A DNA stretch of 64,000 nt from Globodera rostochiensis. Lineage: Eukaryota; Nematoda; Chromadorea; Rhabditida; Heteroderidae. The notes under the pieces are model-generated. The model was not told where the DNA came from, searched no databases, and saw only the letters and a program-made list of their open reading frames with translations. The position numbers were made by a program, and so were the translations under genes. Shown here piece by piece: positions 11,723 to 23,651 of this stretch. Position 1 is the stretch's first letter, and each line of letters starts with the position of its first letter. The stretch lies in NCBI GenBank assembly GCA_018350325.1, contig JAEVLN010000023.1, forward strand, positions 683,001 to 747,000, written 5' to 3'.

Positions 11723-11875
11723 AATTTCGGCCCGACATATCTCCTTATCCTCACAAACTTCGTCGATAAACAGCACAACGTCCGGGTTGAAACCTTCTTA
11801 GACATGACCAGCTCCACTGACCTGTTTTGGCGATTGTTCTTTTATTTAAATTTACTTGTAAATGGTAAACAGACA
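11723..11875 (+). CDS. 153-nt candidate exon, 51 codons
   Basis: This is the longest clear islet of the first 12 kb. After an aaaag acceptor there are 51 open codons with balanced third positions, reading NFGPTYLLILTNFVDKQHN, later FLDMTSSTDLFWRLFFYL. It ends exactly at a consensus GTAAGT donor. In-frame stop TAA lies just upstream, so translation must enter by splicing. The reverse strand also shows a shorter open frame (VVLFIDEV) but lacks a donor. The product is unrecognised; the second half is hydrophobic and could be a membrane segment. Confidence 0.45.
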
Positions 11876-12388
11876 GTAAGTAATTGATATTTATATTTGA
11901 ACTTTTGTGCTTTTTAATTATAAACAATTAATTTTACTTTTTTTTAGTTTCAAAGAATTTTAAATTTACGGTTCTTTGCTTACATTTTATTTTTATTACA
12001 ATTAATCTTTATTATAGATTTTGTTGTTTCAAAGCATGTACAAATAGTCTATAATTAAGCTTTTAATATTCAATTAGCCAGTTGCACCTATCGAAATAAT
12101 TCCAAGTAAGTTGCTGTGCTTATTTATTATTCTGCTTTAAGCATATTGTAATTAAAATAGAATGTTAAATTATTGTTAATAATTTGAATGTATATTTATT
12201 TACTTTCTTTTGAGCCATAATTAAAATCGGCATGTTTTATTAATAATAAAATGCACCCTAAACTTGCCTCTCTGTAGCGTGTTGGCTCATTTTGATTTTA
12301 ATTTTTTATTAGGTTTCAGATTAATATGAATTATATTTTGAAACTTATTCGTTTATTCATTACTTTGTAGTATAATTATTTTTATTAG

Positions 12389-12437
12389 CTGCATTAAACT
12401 AAGACTGCATATCAAAATGTCATGAATAAAGTTTTAA
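12389..12437 (+). pseudogene. Second decayed copy of the Cys-rich exon
   Basis: The acceptor ttattag and the first bases (ctgcattaaact) match 28243 downward, and the end matches the last 25 bases. The middle, including all but the edges of the coding islet, is deleted. A GTATAG donor-like site remains. The flanks match 11140-11400. Confidence 0.45.
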
Positions 12438-12566
12438 GTATAGAAGTTTAATTATTGTTGTTGTCCACAAACTTGGATCTTTAAATTTTATTTTGGTGTT
12501 ACATTGGATAACTAGTATAATGTGAATATGTATTACGTAATTTAATATTACCAATTCAACATACAT

Positions 12567-12692
12567 ATTAAATTGTCAAAAAATTCGCTGGTGGTCGATG
12601 AACCTCGCTCGCTCTTCAATCAGAAATCAAATTTCGTATTGACAAATTTAATTATTGATCAAGAGTTTAAAAATCTAATGAGCATTCAGTAA
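12567..12692 (+). CDS. Candidate exon SLVVDEPRSLFNQ
   Basis: The plus frame is open from before 12567 to a TAA at 12690. It reads LSKNSLVVDEPRSLFNQKSN in its balanced part (12576-12635). A GTATTG donor follows the TTC at 12633-12635, and beyond it the base composition falls back to AT-rich. The acceptor is not obvious. No family is recognised. Confidence 0.35.
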   Translation: MKLSKNSLVVDEPRSLFNQKSNFVLTNLIIDQEFKNLMSIQ

Positions 12693-13365
12693 TTTTTTTA
12701 TCAAGAAAAAAAAATGATCAAGAAAGAATTATATGCACTTTACATTAATGGGTTGAACATTTTTTTGTAATACATAATTGTTATTGTTAATTTAGGTTTT
12801 AGATTGTATTTATTTAATTGCACTTATTTTTACATGACTTGATTTTAATTAGAAAACATTTAAATTTTTTTTTACTTTATACATTTTTAAAGTAGTAATT
12901 TTGGGGCCCTAGCATAACTCTATGACGGGAAACAGCCCAACTTTCTCAAGCATTTCTGTGAGCTTTAACATAGTGGCCTATGACCCCAGTTCCAACATTT
13001 AATATTTTATATACATTTTCATCGATTAATTTGTTCTTTTAGAAAAGAATCTATTATGTTTTTACATTTAAATGACCTTTCATATTTATAAAAATTTAAT
13101 AAAAACAAAGATCTTTACATAATTCTTAATTCACAAACTGTATTTAAAAATATATATTTTTTAATATATGATATTTTTCCTTAACTCGGCTTGTCCTTTT
13201 GATTTACGCCATATGAAGATTTATGTAAATAGTTTTGGCCTGTGATTTTTTTGCTAATTCCGTTTATTAGATAGTTATTTAACTGTATTTCAATTTTTTT
13301 TTGAAAGTTTTAATATAGGAAAAATTCACATAATTTTGTTATGGTTTTATTTCATAAATTTTTAG

Positions 13366-13524
13366 TGTTCTCGAATGAATGAATCTTTTCATGCGGAGGA
13401 TAACTCGTGTAACAATGTTTCTCACGGGTTTAGGGCTTTTCGCATGATCATATGCATCAAAAGTCCTTCTCTGGCCGGATTGAATTATGCATTGTTAATT
13501 ATTGATATTAATTTTAAAAATTAA
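13366..13524 (+). CDS. Candidate exon, 52 open codons after a TTTTTAG acceptor
   Basis: A good acceptor (aaatttttag) is followed by a frame reading CSRMNESFHAEDNSCNNV and RMIICIKSPSLAGLNYAL, to TAA at 13522. The entry phase (0) is compatible with the exit phase of the exon at 11723-11875, but the linkage is unproven. An internal GTAACA is a possible earlier donor. It contains three cysteines. Confidence 0.4.
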   Translation, partial: CSRMNESFHAEDNSCNNVSHGFRAFRMIICIKSPSLAGLNYALLIIDINFKN

Positions 13525-14294
13525 TGCTTTTAATGTTTTATAAACGGAAAGTTGTTCGTATTCTTTACCTACTTAATTGTAAATATAAAAGAGGATAATA
13601 ATTTTGTTTTTAAAAATCTTTATTGGTTTTTTAATATAAAATATTTTTTAGTTTTTTCCCATTTTAAAATTTTCGCGATTTTTAAAGCGTTTGCATTTTC
13701 CATCGACCTTATAAACTGTTGAATATTAAAATTAATTGAATATTTTATTATTTACTATTGAATTTTTAGCAGTTAGTATATGGAAAGCTTTTTGTTTAAG
13801 ATGTTGGTTATTTTAAGCATTCTACATTTATTAAATTTTTAACATTTCACAATTTATTAACGTTGTCTTAGTTAGATGTATTTGAGGAATTCACCGTTTG
13901 ATGTGTTCTTTTTGTAAAATTTTAATAAGAAACATTGAAACATGTTTTAATAATGTGGAGAAGTATAAACCTTATGTCATGATGGTCATTGTTGTATAGG
14001 AAGCACTTCGCAATCAAGAAAATTGGTTGTTTTAGTAAATTTAAATATTTTATTTTAAAATTCGGTATTTGCTTAAATATGTATAACTATTTATTTTTTC
14101 AATCAAGTTACTTTAATTATATAAGCATTACATGGGATTGCTTTTGAAATTAAATTAGCATATTACTGATAAGTTCAAATAAGCACGCATCGACATAAAT
14201 TTTAATCAAATAAATTATTTTGAGTCCATAATATATGCCTAAATTAATTACACCAACATGCTTTTATTAACCAAACGCAAGTATTAAAATCAAA

Positions 14295-14470
14295 ACAAAA
14301 AAGAAATCCGAAAAGCAATGGAAGTGTAAACAACTCGCTGTTTCGAAGATTTACAGGTGATTAGGCAAGATCTGGCGGGAGATATCAATCACACGTTGTC
14401 GCGAACTTGCCAAACGACTTAATTTAAAAAAAGGGTTTCTTGTAATTAAATACAAATATGTACTGTTTCG
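14295..14470 (+). other. Exon-like islet with CAG|GTGATT donor
   Basis: The plus strand reads KKSEKQWKCKQLAVSKIY up to a CAG|GTGATT donor-like site. A few bases later an ATTAG is followed by another open stretch, GKIWREISITRCRELAKRL. Two exons this close would need an impossibly short intron, so only one reading can be right. Confidence 0.3.
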
Positions 14471-16229
14471 CAAATAAATTGGTTTTACTTTGGGTCTCAG
14501 CTTTATTTTTTTAACTGTTATAGCCTTCCATTTAAAATTATTTCTTGTAGCTTTTAAACCATTGAAGAAAACTTTTTTTTATATTATCTTGATTCTACAA
14601 ATTTTTTAGATATTTAAAAATTTTAATATATCTAGCCATTAATTTATTTTAAATTTTCTTAATTAGAACAGTTTATTTATTTTTTGCTTAACAGATTAAA
14701 TTAATTTTATTTTTGAGACATTCAAGTTTCTTCGTGTTGCCTCTTCCAAACGACAAAGAAATTTTATAAAAGATATACAAAATAAAAAATCTATCAAGTC
14801 TATTTCAATTTATATAACAAGTTATGAAAAGACAAAAAGGATTATTGTAAAGAAATATTGAATATTTGCCAGAATTAAAACCTTTTAAAATAAAAAACAA
14901 AATTAAGATAAAAAATAAAAGCATTTTCTAATTTCTTAAAGTTTTAAATGTGATTAGCGCTTACAAATATAAATAATTAAATTCAAGACTCAAATTCAAG
15001 ACTCGCTTTTGAGGATGGTTTCCAAACTTTGTTGCCTTGACTGAACTGTCTTGATCCGTACTTGATCAAATATAATTATAGGCAGAATTCAATAAAATTG
15101 CACATAATTAATCTAAATACACGTTGAATATATACAAAAATTGAGAAATTGGATGAAAAGATGGCAAATTCTCTAATGGTGACATAAAAACAAACAAAGT
15201 AAAGCTAACACAAAGCGGTAAAATAAAGATGTAATGACAAAATGAAAATATATAAATATAAGGTAACAAAATTTACATGCTAATAAAACGATATTGTAAA
15301 AAATATTGGACAACACTTTAATTTTAGAGATTAACTCTGCATATTATTTATGCCAAATATAAACATACACTTAAATTATAATATAATATTTTAATAGTAT
15401 GCTTTTCGAACTACACTGAAATTTATCATAATTTAAAAAAGTGAAAAAGTAATAGTCAAGCAATGTGGACCTAATATTTGTAGGCTATGTTTTATGCGAC
15501 AACACAAAAGTAATTAGACCCAATAAAAAAAATAGAAATCACAATGATAAATACATAAATAGAATTCTAAAGCTTTCAAAGCTTGGCAAGGACCTAGCCG
15601 TCATGAAAATATAACAACGTATAATAAATATAAATTATATCTCCATTAATTGTGCAAATAACTTTTTATTCAAGTGAACAGCTATAAATTTATTATTGAT
15701 TTAAAAAAAATGTATGTTATAAAAATATTTGACACCACCAGCACTTGCCTAATGATACGTACTCCCGCAGTCATATTATAAAAGAAAGATAGTAAAACAA
15801 ATATCTAAAACATTAAAAATTCAATGGATTTAAAAATGTTTAACTTTATAATTTTGAAAAGTTTGATGTTTAATCAACAAAGGTATTGGCTGCGGTGAAA
15901 TCGAAAGAAGATCTCTAACAGCTAGGTAGCTACAACGAAATTATAAGTATTTTGAGTATTTGTATATATACTTTAAATTTTTATAAATAATAAAACAAAA
16001 ATTGGATATAATAATTAGTTTTATATTTAAATCACTTACAATTAATTGAATTAAAAAGTTTTATATTTAGATTTATCATAATGTTGTAATAAAAATTGAT
16101 ATTTAGTTTAATGAATATAATTTTTGTTTAATGATAACAAGAGGTATCATTATATTTTATGATTGAGTCGTTTGTTTTAATCGGAAGGTTTAATATGGCG
16201 AAATTTTCATGAAGTTAATTTAGTTCAAA
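14471..16229. other. AT-rich gap with weak islets
   Basis: Mostly very AT-rich. Small balanced patches at about 15000-15070, 15570-15610, 15735-15780 and 15885-15945 have no convincing splice pair. I find no gene, RNA or mobile element here. Confidence 0.4.
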
Positions 16230-16312
16230 TTATTTAATAAATGAGCATATTCGTTGGCAGTTCTTGGTTCGGACTTCGAAATGCTCTTAGAATGCGGCAT
16301 ACGTTTTTTAAC
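16230..16312 (+). other. Exon-like islet
   Basis: After ttggcag the plus strand reads LGSDFEMLLECGIRFLTE. A second plus frame from an ATG at about 16231 (MSIFVGSSWFGLRNALRM) is also open. Probably an exon; the frame is undecided. Confidence 0.3.
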
Positions 16313-16546
16313 TGAATAACTCGTTTAATATTTTATAATTTATTTGTGGTTAAATTCTATTAAATTAACTTGTTCAGCTTTGTCTCAGATTAGTTGTATT
16401 AAAATTCAGATTCTTTTTGCCCCGCTTTTTGTATCATAAAGGGGTATAAATATTTACTATAATTATTTATAATTTATATTTTATTTTATTTTGGATTGTT
16501 TTTGTTTTTTTAAAGTATGGTTAATTTTAGGTACCATCATTTTTTA

Positions 16547-16678
16547 TTAATATTTTGTCATGCCATACACCCTCTCTAGAATGATAAAGGGCATCACGGA
16601 GCTGTAAAGCTCGTTGAGGTGCCACAAATCCTTTTTTGATGGAATCGTATGTACACTCTTCAGCTTACTAAATTCCAT
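16547..16678 (-). CDS. Minus-strand 43-codon frame MEFSKLKSVHT
   Basis: From an ATG at 16678 the minus strand reads MEFSKLKSVHTIPSKKDLWH and then NELYSSVMPFIILERVYG to a TAA at 16549. The balanced part ends near an AGG|GTGTAT donor-like site, so this may be a spliced first exon. A second minus frame and a short plus frame are also open. Not recognised. Confidence 0.35.
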   Translation of the reverse strand: MEFSKLKSVHTIPSKKDLWHLNELYSSVMPFIILERVYGMTKY

Positions 16679-17344
16679 ACATCAAAATTTTTATTGTAAG
16701 AAAAAAAATTGGAAAGAACTTGAAAATACTTAAAAAACTTTGGATAAAATGGAGAGGAGAAAAAAATATAAACGGAATTTTGAGAAAGTTGGCACACAAT
16801 CGCGGGAGGCTCAAATCCACCCGTTCAGCTAGATCATAAATCAAACAAAGTTTCGTATTCTTTGACTTTTTTATAAATAACCTTTTTTAATTTCTTACCT
16901 AATAAATTAAGAAAACCAAGCAAAATGCCAAGAATAACATGTCCCCGCTCCATTTAACCTTAACTTGAGTTCAAATGTTTTGATAATTATTTTTGTGTTT
17001 TATTTTACGAATTTGAAAGCTTTTTTAGATTAACATTGACCATATTAGCATTTTAATTTTAATTCAGTAATTTTTTACAATTAGGAATAGGGTCAAGCAA
17101 GGTTGTTTTATAAACTAATTTTAACGACACATTGCAATTTAAAAGTTTTAAATACTTAAAATTTTTTTGTAACAATTTATTAATTATAAAAATCTACATT
17201 AAGTTATTTTATAATTTTAAATGACTATTTGAAATTATTAATAACTTTCTATTAATTGTATATTTTGCTAATTATTTTAAATATTAAAAAATGTTTTTTT
17301 ACTTTAAACTTTTTTTTATTATTAAATGAAATTAATAAATAAGA

Positions 17345-17445
17345 TCCAAAGTTATTGCCACGAGTTCTCAAAACTTTTCTCTGCTTTGCTTGGCCGTCTT
17401 ATGACATTTTTTTACCCAGAATTTATTTATATATATTCTTTTAAA
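17345..17445 (+). other. Exon-like islet, plus strand
   Basis: The open plus frame reads IQSYCHEFSKLFSALLGRL and MTFFYPEF across the balanced patch. No clear acceptor is present nearby. Low confidence. Confidence 0.25.
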
Positions 17446-18172
17446 ATTAATCATATACCTTGATTTGCTGATATGCCAGAGTTTTGTTTCATCTTCTAAA
17501 ATTTTATACAAATAATACATCCATCTTATTTTTGGTATTAGAAATAACTTACTATTTTTGTTTTAAAGTTTTTATTTCAATTAATTATCAAACTAATAAT
17601 CTTTTTTGAATTAAAATTTAATTTTGCATTAATATGCGAAATTGTAAGAGCGTAATAACAAAATTTTTTACAATGCATATAATTGACATAATAAATATTT
17701 TATATTGCTTCCTTTAAATTAAATATTATTTTGTCGTGTAATTTAAAACGTAGTTTTGGTTTATTTATAAAGTTGCTTAAGAACACAAAAAATTTTAATT
17801 GCCCTTTATTGCTGTTTGAGCTCTGTGTTAGGTTGAAATCAATGCTTAGGGTAAAGTAGCCCTATTAAAGTGCATTTCCAATATTTTCATATAAATTTAT
17901 ATTTAAATAATTAATAATGGAAAAAAATGGCTAAACACTAGTCAAAATAGTTTAATTTTAGTTAAAAATCATATATGTGATTAAATGAATTAAGCTTTAA
18001 AAAAACATCATCGCGTCCAGATTTTTATTTTATTCTTGCGTTTTTATTCCAGATTTATCTTTTTATTCCCTCATTCTCTCTTATTCATTTTATACGCAAT
18101 TGATTAATTTTATATTTTTGAAAGTATCATTTTTTTAAATTCTAGTTTATCTATTTACTTATTAAATTACAG

Positions 18173-18208
18173 ATCAAAAATTTGTATTCGTCATCGTCGT
18201 CCTCGTCG
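18173..18208 (+). CDS. 36-nt serine-rich candidate micro-exon
   Basis: A strong acceptor (aaattacag) and a strong donor (TCG|GTGAGG) bracket exactly 12 codons, IKNLYSSSSSSS. The balanced islet continues to 18288. There the reverse strand has an open acidic frame (SPKRRHSESLTDEDDDDEY), so a minus exon is the competing explanation. Confidence 0.4.
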
Positions 18209-19139
18209 GTGAGGGACTCAGAATGACGGCGCTTAGGAGAAGCCTTCCACGCCAACGTAGTTGACGAGATTGGTCTCGAGCATGTTTACTTTAAATTATT
18301 GCTAAATGCATTATCGAAATTCGTGTGTTGTTGAGTCTGTGATTCTAAAAAATATAAATTTAATTAAAAACAGCCGATTAAATCATTTTAGTTTTGGACC
18401 AGCTGTTACAAAAATTTTTTTACTCTCAATTAATATGCCAAATGTGTAGAAAGTTACATTTTTTAACTTTATTGTTTTTAGTATGCTTGATTCTTATATT
18501 TTTCTTTTGATTTTGATATTTTTATTTATTTTACATAATTTATCAATTCATTTAGAAAGCTACTCAGAATAAATAACTTTGCACTCGCGTTTTCTTTTAA
18601 TTATAGCGAATTTATACCGCCATATTACTTTACTACATCTTTTATTCTTGATCATCCTAAAGTTTTTTATTCTATGGTTAATTGATAATTTCTATAATTC
18701 AAAAATAAACAAATTTATCAGTTCTTATTGAAATATTCTGTCCACACAACCGATTGTTAAATTTGTTATTTTAGATAATAACCACGAAATTCTTTTTTTT
18801 CTTCAATGAGAATTTTTTATTAATTTTGTTGATGAGGCAAATCTTTTTTTGACTGACTAAAAAAGGGGCAGGATTATTTAGATTTAAATGATTTTTAAAA
18901 GTTAATCATTTTCTAAATTAGAAAAATTAAAATTTATTTTCTTTACGAATATTTTTTAATAGTTTAATATTTTATAAATATAGTATCTATCAGCAAACTT
19001 ATAATTTTAGGTTTAGTTTACAAAATTAAATATGTTTTACGATAATTTACAATTAACATGTTTAATTTTCTAAAATTAATTCAAAAGCTAATTTTTTAAA
19101 ATATTTATTGTAAAATGTTTTTCGCCATATTGTTATTAG

Positions 19140-19230
19140 GTAGTAAACTCATTCTAAAATCTTCTGCGACCCTTGTGAAGGATCCAATCAGCCTATGATT
19201 TGAGTTCTTTGGGTGTCTTGCCAACAATTA
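19140..19230 (+). other. Exon-like islet
   Basis: The plus frame reads KSSATLVKDPISL to a TGA within a short balanced patch. No strong splice pair was found. Confidence 0.2.
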
Positions 19231-19753
19231 TTTCTATTTAAAATAATAATTATTACTTTATCTTCCCATACAATTTTGCATATTTTTTTTTTCAAAGTTT
19301 AATTGCTTCATTTTTAATTCCCAGTTTTGTGTATGTCACGTTTATTTGGTCCTTCCATTCATGGGGCATTTTAAATATGTTTTAAATTTTTATAATATAT
19401 ATTTTATTATTGGTTTATTAAATTAATTTAAATTATCATACGTTGATATTTTGAATTAAGTCAAATCTCAATGATTGTTTCACGTGATGATTGGGAATTT
19501 CTTGCTGTGTGAATGTCGATGTAAAAAACTGTTTTCAAGTGTTACCATTTTGCTAGCCTTTAATAAAAATAAATAATGTTACTCATAAATAATTTTGATG
19601 TTTTAAACTATTTTTCGTAATTTTTCTAACAAAAATTTTTAGATATTCTTCTGCATTTTAAAATAAATTTACCTTTAAAATATTTATTGAAGCCGTCTGG
19701 GCATTCAATCGTTTACACAGCTTTTTGTAATAATATTTTAGTCATTTTATTCA

Positions 19754-19939
19754 TTATTCTCTGAATGAGTCGTCCTTGCCTCTCGGGATAAGCTCAAATG
19801 ACTTTGTTGCGTGATTGTAGTGAATTTTAAAATGATTAACTGAAGCATACCGAACGAATAAAATTTTATAAATTCTATAAGCTATGCGCACCCAATACAT
19901 CAAATATACTATAAAAATTTGCACGGACGTATTATTCAA
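19754..19939 (-). CDS. Minus-strand 61-codon frame
   Basis: From an ATG the frame has a hydrophobic, aromatic first half (QIFIVYLMYWVRIAYRIY). Its second half lies in the balanced patch (HFKIHYNHATKSFELIPRG and then KDDSFRE). It could be a short membrane peptide or an exon that runs into an intron. Not recognised. Confidence 0.35.
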   Translation of the reverse strand: MNNTSVQIFIVYLMYWVRIAYRIYKILFVRYASVNHFKIHYNHATKSFELIPRGKDDSFRE

Positions 19940-20038
19940 TTAGTTTTTTATACGTGCATCTTAGAATTTTTGTTTATTTTAAGCAATTTTTATTTTTGTT
20001 ACATTATTTTGGTTTTCACATATTATTTTTTATTTAAG

Positions 20039-20073
20039 AGTCTCTATTTCGGAACGGGTATTAATATTTTCCG
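20039..20073 (+). CDS. 35-nt candidate micro-exon SLYFGTGINIF
   Basis: Acceptor tttatttaag and donor CCG|GTGAGT bracket 35 bases reading SLYFGTGINIF plus two bases. The base composition changes sharply at both boundaries. No family is recognised. Confidence 0.4.
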
Positions 20074-20814
20074 GTGAGTTGTTCAAGCTCTTTATCTGAT
20101 TAATCAAAGTGAACTTTTAACATGAAAAAATTTTTATTACGTTTAATTTATTGAATTTAATTAAACTATTTTAATAATATTTAGTATTTTCAAAAACTAA
20201 TTTATTTTAAGTATTTTTGTTCAGCTGAATGTGCTAATTCTTGACATTTTGTATAGATTATAATTTTAACGATACAAGGTTAAAAATTTTAGCTCATAGG
20301 TATGTTCCGCTATTTGTATTCAAAACACCTTATTTTTTATTACTCTTCGATTTTAATCGCGTTGATGGGCTTTGTTGTTGTAAAATTTATTGATAAATCA
20401 AATATTATTAAATAAAAATCGAACTCTAGATGATACTTTTACTTAACATTTATAAAATTAAACAATCTAAATCTTTTACGTTTTGCTACATAATTTAAAT
20501 CATGTTATTACTTTTTTTAAATATAGCTATAATTTAAACAAATAATAGTTCGGATTTCACTAATGACTTCAATTTTAAATATTGATTGCTATAAATGGCC
20601 CTTACAAGCAATCCCATGTAATTTATATTAATTATTGTATTTAGTGATATTATCAGAAAAAAGACGGTTCATAATTTTTCGGTATTTTTTGAAGAAAAAA
20701 ACGCTGACTTTTATTTTTTAAGCAGCTTTTTCAATCCTGACAAAGTATTTATGTGTGTGTTTGAATAAGAAAATATTTTACACAATTTCAACCTTTATTA
20801 AAAAAAAGACATGT

Positions 20815-20862
20815 GAAGAGGCGCGGTGTTTTGTTTCGCCCACACGTTCGGCAAGGTTTTCG
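20815..20862 (+). other. Exon-like islet KRRGVLFRPHVRQ
   Basis: The plus strand reads RRGVLFRPHVRQ between gtgaag and a CAAG|GTTTTC donor-like site. Only moderate splice support. Confidence 0.3.
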
Positions 20863-21181
20863 CCTATTTATATATGTTTTTATTTTCTTTTATCAAATTG
20901 AATTTTATCATTTAATGTTTCTTATTGATAAAAATTTTAATTTTAATAATAGAATAACAAGCAATTATTTTTATTAGATTGTTTTTCATAATTGAAATAA
21001 TATCAAAACGAATCTCATCTTTAAATTGATTATTAATTATGGTCTTTAGTGATATCTCAACAAAATTATATGAATTTGTAATGAGTTTATTAGTTTTTTA
21101 AAAAATTACGCGTTATTATCACATGCATTCACATCTGGCTTTGCGTGAGCAGGTGCGCTAGCTCTTTGCATATTTCCTTAG

Positions 21182-21262
21182 AACTTAAAAATGCTCATGA
21201 AGGTTAATTCCGATCAAAATTTGTGGGTTCATTCCGTGTTCTCAACACCAATCCGCATATAA
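21182..21262 (+). CDS. Candidate terminal exon, 26 codons and TAA
   Basis: A good acceptor (tttccttag) is followed directly, in phase 0, by NLKMLMKVNSDQNLWVHS and FSTPIRI and a TAA. The composition becomes AT-rich again shortly after the stop. This fits a 3-prime coding exon. The protein is unrecognised. Confidence 0.4.
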   Translation, partial: NLKMLMKVNSDQNLWVHSVFSTPIRI

Positions 21263-21565
21263 TTGTGGCCCGTTGTCAAATAAATAATAATTATACTCTT
21301 TATTTTTTTTGATAATTTAACTGGGAAAGTTTTACACTCTTTAAAGAAATCGCTCTCTTTCACAAAAATTTACGAATTAAATTTAATTTTATTTGTTCCA
21401 TTTTCCTTGGCTGCATGGTTTTCATTTTTTTAAAAAGTTTTGCTTAATTGTTTAATTCTGTTTTTTAAAACTGTGGAAATTTTGATCAATTTACTTATAG
21501 TACGATTAGCAAAATTCCGATTATTCAATGGATTCTTTCAGTTTATGGTAGGTATTCGGCGAAAA

Positions 21566-21685
21566 TCAATTATCGTTTTTCATAGAGAGAATGCTTAGGA
21601 GCCTGTCGTAGAACCAGATGTATCGAGCAAGAGTTTTTGGATTTCGGCGAGCAGCAGCTCTGCTGTTAGTCATTTTATTTTCTAA
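21566..21685. CDS. Exon islet open on both strands
   Basis: Minus: an ATG at 21673 opens MTNSRAAARRNPKTLARYIW and then FYDRLLSILSMKNDN to TGA at 21568. Plus: after atgcttag at 21598 comes EPVVEPDVSSKSFWISASSS to a TAA at 21683. The minus reading has its own start codon; the plus reading has an acceptor. One of the two is likely real and I cannot choose. Confidence 0.4.
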
Positions 21686-22159
21686 AATAGTTTTTATATA
21701 TTTTGTAATTATTCGCAAGCACGCATTTTACATAACAAAAATAAAGGTTTACTTTTGTTGTTTCATTTATTTGATTTTTTTTGTGTTGTAATTGAGATAT
21801 TTTCATATTTATGCAATTTTACGATTCGTAGTATCTTCACATCGTCCATAAATAATCAAATAAAAACTATTCTTCAAAAATTTAATTTATTTTTCTTGGA
21901 TTCAAAAGGTGATTTATGCTAAAATTTTTAAGAATTATAATAGTAAGCTGTTTTTAATATAATTCATTTTTTATTTAATTAGATTCAGATGGTTTAAAAA
22001 ACATAACGTGTATTAAAGCGAGACTCTCCAACAAATGCCTTTATGCCAAAATTCAGTAAAATAATTTCTTATTTCTGGTATTTATTATTTCTTGAAATTG
22101 ATATAGAGATAATTTCTTATTTTAATTGAAAAAATTTTGTTTAAGTTAATTATAGAAGC

Positions 22160-22835
22160 CAATTTCACACTATCCAGGAAAAGTCCAAGTCCATAAAAAA
22201 TCCAGGGTACCGGGTGCCTGTACCCAGGCCCTAGACCTGGACTTTTAAAAACTGGGTGCATAAGCAAAAATAGGATCGAAAAAATGGGTGTAAAAAACAA
22301 TAATAGCTTAAAAAGTTTGGTTTTTACATCTGAAAATTCTATGAAGAATTTGACAAAAATAAAATTAAAATTTATTTTTTATGACATTTTTTGTGATTTT
22401 GGCAAGAAAAATTTGAATTTTATTTTTATTTTTCTTAAGAATTTTACACAAAAAGCTCGAAATGAAAAGTCGCCAAAATTAGGCAAAAAATTATCTTCAA
22501 ATACCCAAAATATGATCGTCTCTATTAGGATCGAAAACCCAAAGTAGCTATTTTTAGGTTCGATTAGGGGGTTAAAACGACGAAATTTCCGACTAAAAAC
22601 ATGTTTTTTCGTGCATAACTCGCCAAAACAAACTGAAGAAAAAATAGGTAAAAACCTAAAAATCCCAGCGCAGCTGTCAAACCCAAAACAAACTTTCAGA
22701 ATAAATTTGCGCGTAAAATCCAACAAAATTCCTACTTTTTTTGCCCAGAAACAGGTCGCTAAGGCTCCACTAAACCTGGGCTATGGGTAGCGGAAAAATT
22801 CAGGCCTGTACCAAGGTCCAGGTTAGTTTCTAGTT
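22160..22835. mobile_element. Non-coding insertion-like block
   Basis: This block differs in style from its flanks. GC-richer ends (22160-22260 and 22740-22835) share ccagg, aggcctgtacc and cctggac words in opposite orientation. The middle is A-rich, with repeated ggttcgatt/aggatcgaaa words. Both strands are open for 87-115 codons, but the translations are low-complexity and look like shadows. A degenerate inverted-repeat element is likely; precise ends were not found. Confidence 0.35.
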
Positions 22836-23134
22836 AGAATAGTAAATTTAAGGTCTGTATAAATCATTTATTACATAGTTGTTTAAAAATAAAGATTTAT
22901 AAATGTTATGGATCATTATATCAAATCGAGCTTTGTTTATTAGTATTTTTACTTCAATAAATCTTTAATAGATTTTATATATTAATTTATCGAAGAAATA
23001 TAACTTTTAATATATTATTTTTTGTATCTTTTGCTTATTTGAATATAGAATTCGAGGGATGCTGGAATGTCTTAACGCAAGCGGCTCCGTTTTTTATTTA
23101 GAACAATAATCAATCTGAATTACTTTTTTACATA

Positions 23135-23383
23135 TTGGACATTTCTAAATTTTATGATTTTTTTATGGAGCAGATTCCTTTCATCAATTGCTGCCGTTGG
23201 GAATCACGGTTTCTGAATATTGGAAGAGGCAAATTAAATGAGAGTCAAACGCCCAGCAACAAATGCATAAAATTGATTCTTTTAATTTTAAAAGAATTTT
23301 ATTTGATTAGCTTTTCTATTTATGATTCGCAACTTTTGTGCCGTAGTTGGCTGAACTTTTATTTTTTCAATATGATTATGTAG
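23135..23383 (+). CDS. 82-codon plus frame upstream of micro-exon chain
   Basis: From an ATG the frame reads MDISKFYDFFMEQIPFINCC and RWESRFLNIGRGKLNESQ in the balanced part (23165-23275). It then runs into AT-rich, hydrophobic sequence that may be intron. A possible donor (GAGA|GTCAAA) would exit in the phase required by the exon at 23400, but that donor is weak. Not recognised. Confidence 0.35.
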   Translation: MDISKFYDFFMEQIPFINCCRWESRFLNIGRGKLNESQTPSNKCIKLILLILKEFYLISFSIYDSQLLCRSWLNFYFFNMIM

Positions 23384-23399
23384 ATAATTGTATATATAG

Positions 23400-23444
23400 A
23401 TACGGCGGTTTTCGTTTCGCTGAATGAGGCGATGAATACCAAAA
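23400..23444 (+). CDS. 45-nt candidate micro-exon TAVFVSLNEAMNTK
   Basis: Bounded by an AG acceptor (tatatatag) and a strong GTAAAG donor. It enters with two bases of a codon, reads TAVFVSLNEAMNTK and leaves one base. The next candidate exon (23547) supplies exactly the missing two bases after a 102-nt GT-AG intron. Confidence 0.5.
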
Positions 23445-23546
23445 GTAAAGCTAACAAATATTTTTCTTACCCTTAGTATCCCTATAACTTTAAAACATAA
23501 AAATTATTATTGAAAAAATAATTGGTTTTTATTAATTTTAAACCAG

Positions 23547-23651
23547 ATTCGCGCCGTATTATTAGCGGGATTGTCATTGACCCGTTCTCGAAATGCTTCG
23601 TGCAGGGTGGTTCAACTGTTGAATTTGAGCCATATGCTATGATTATATTTA
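23547..23651 (+). CDS. 105-nt candidate exon SRRIISGIVIDPFSK
   Basis: Acceptor aaaccag at 23546. The frame continues in phase from the previous exon: SRRIISGIVIDPFSKCFVQG, then STVEFEPYAMIIF. It leaves one base at a GTGATT donor, and a TAA follows soon after if unspliced. Length is a multiple of three, like its neighbour. A competing minus reading covers only part of the islet. No family is recognised. Confidence 0.45.

Noticed and set aside
11700..11830. Minus-strand VVLFIDEV resembling an AAA+ Walker B motif
   Set aside because: No Walker A or donor site, an upstream stop in frame, and a stronger plus-strand exon with a consensus donor over the same bases.
22379..22726. 115-codon minus frame, one of the longest in the window
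   Set aside because: It overlaps an 87-codon plus frame, has low-complexity Phe/Lys-rich content and lies in an insertion-like block with inverted words.
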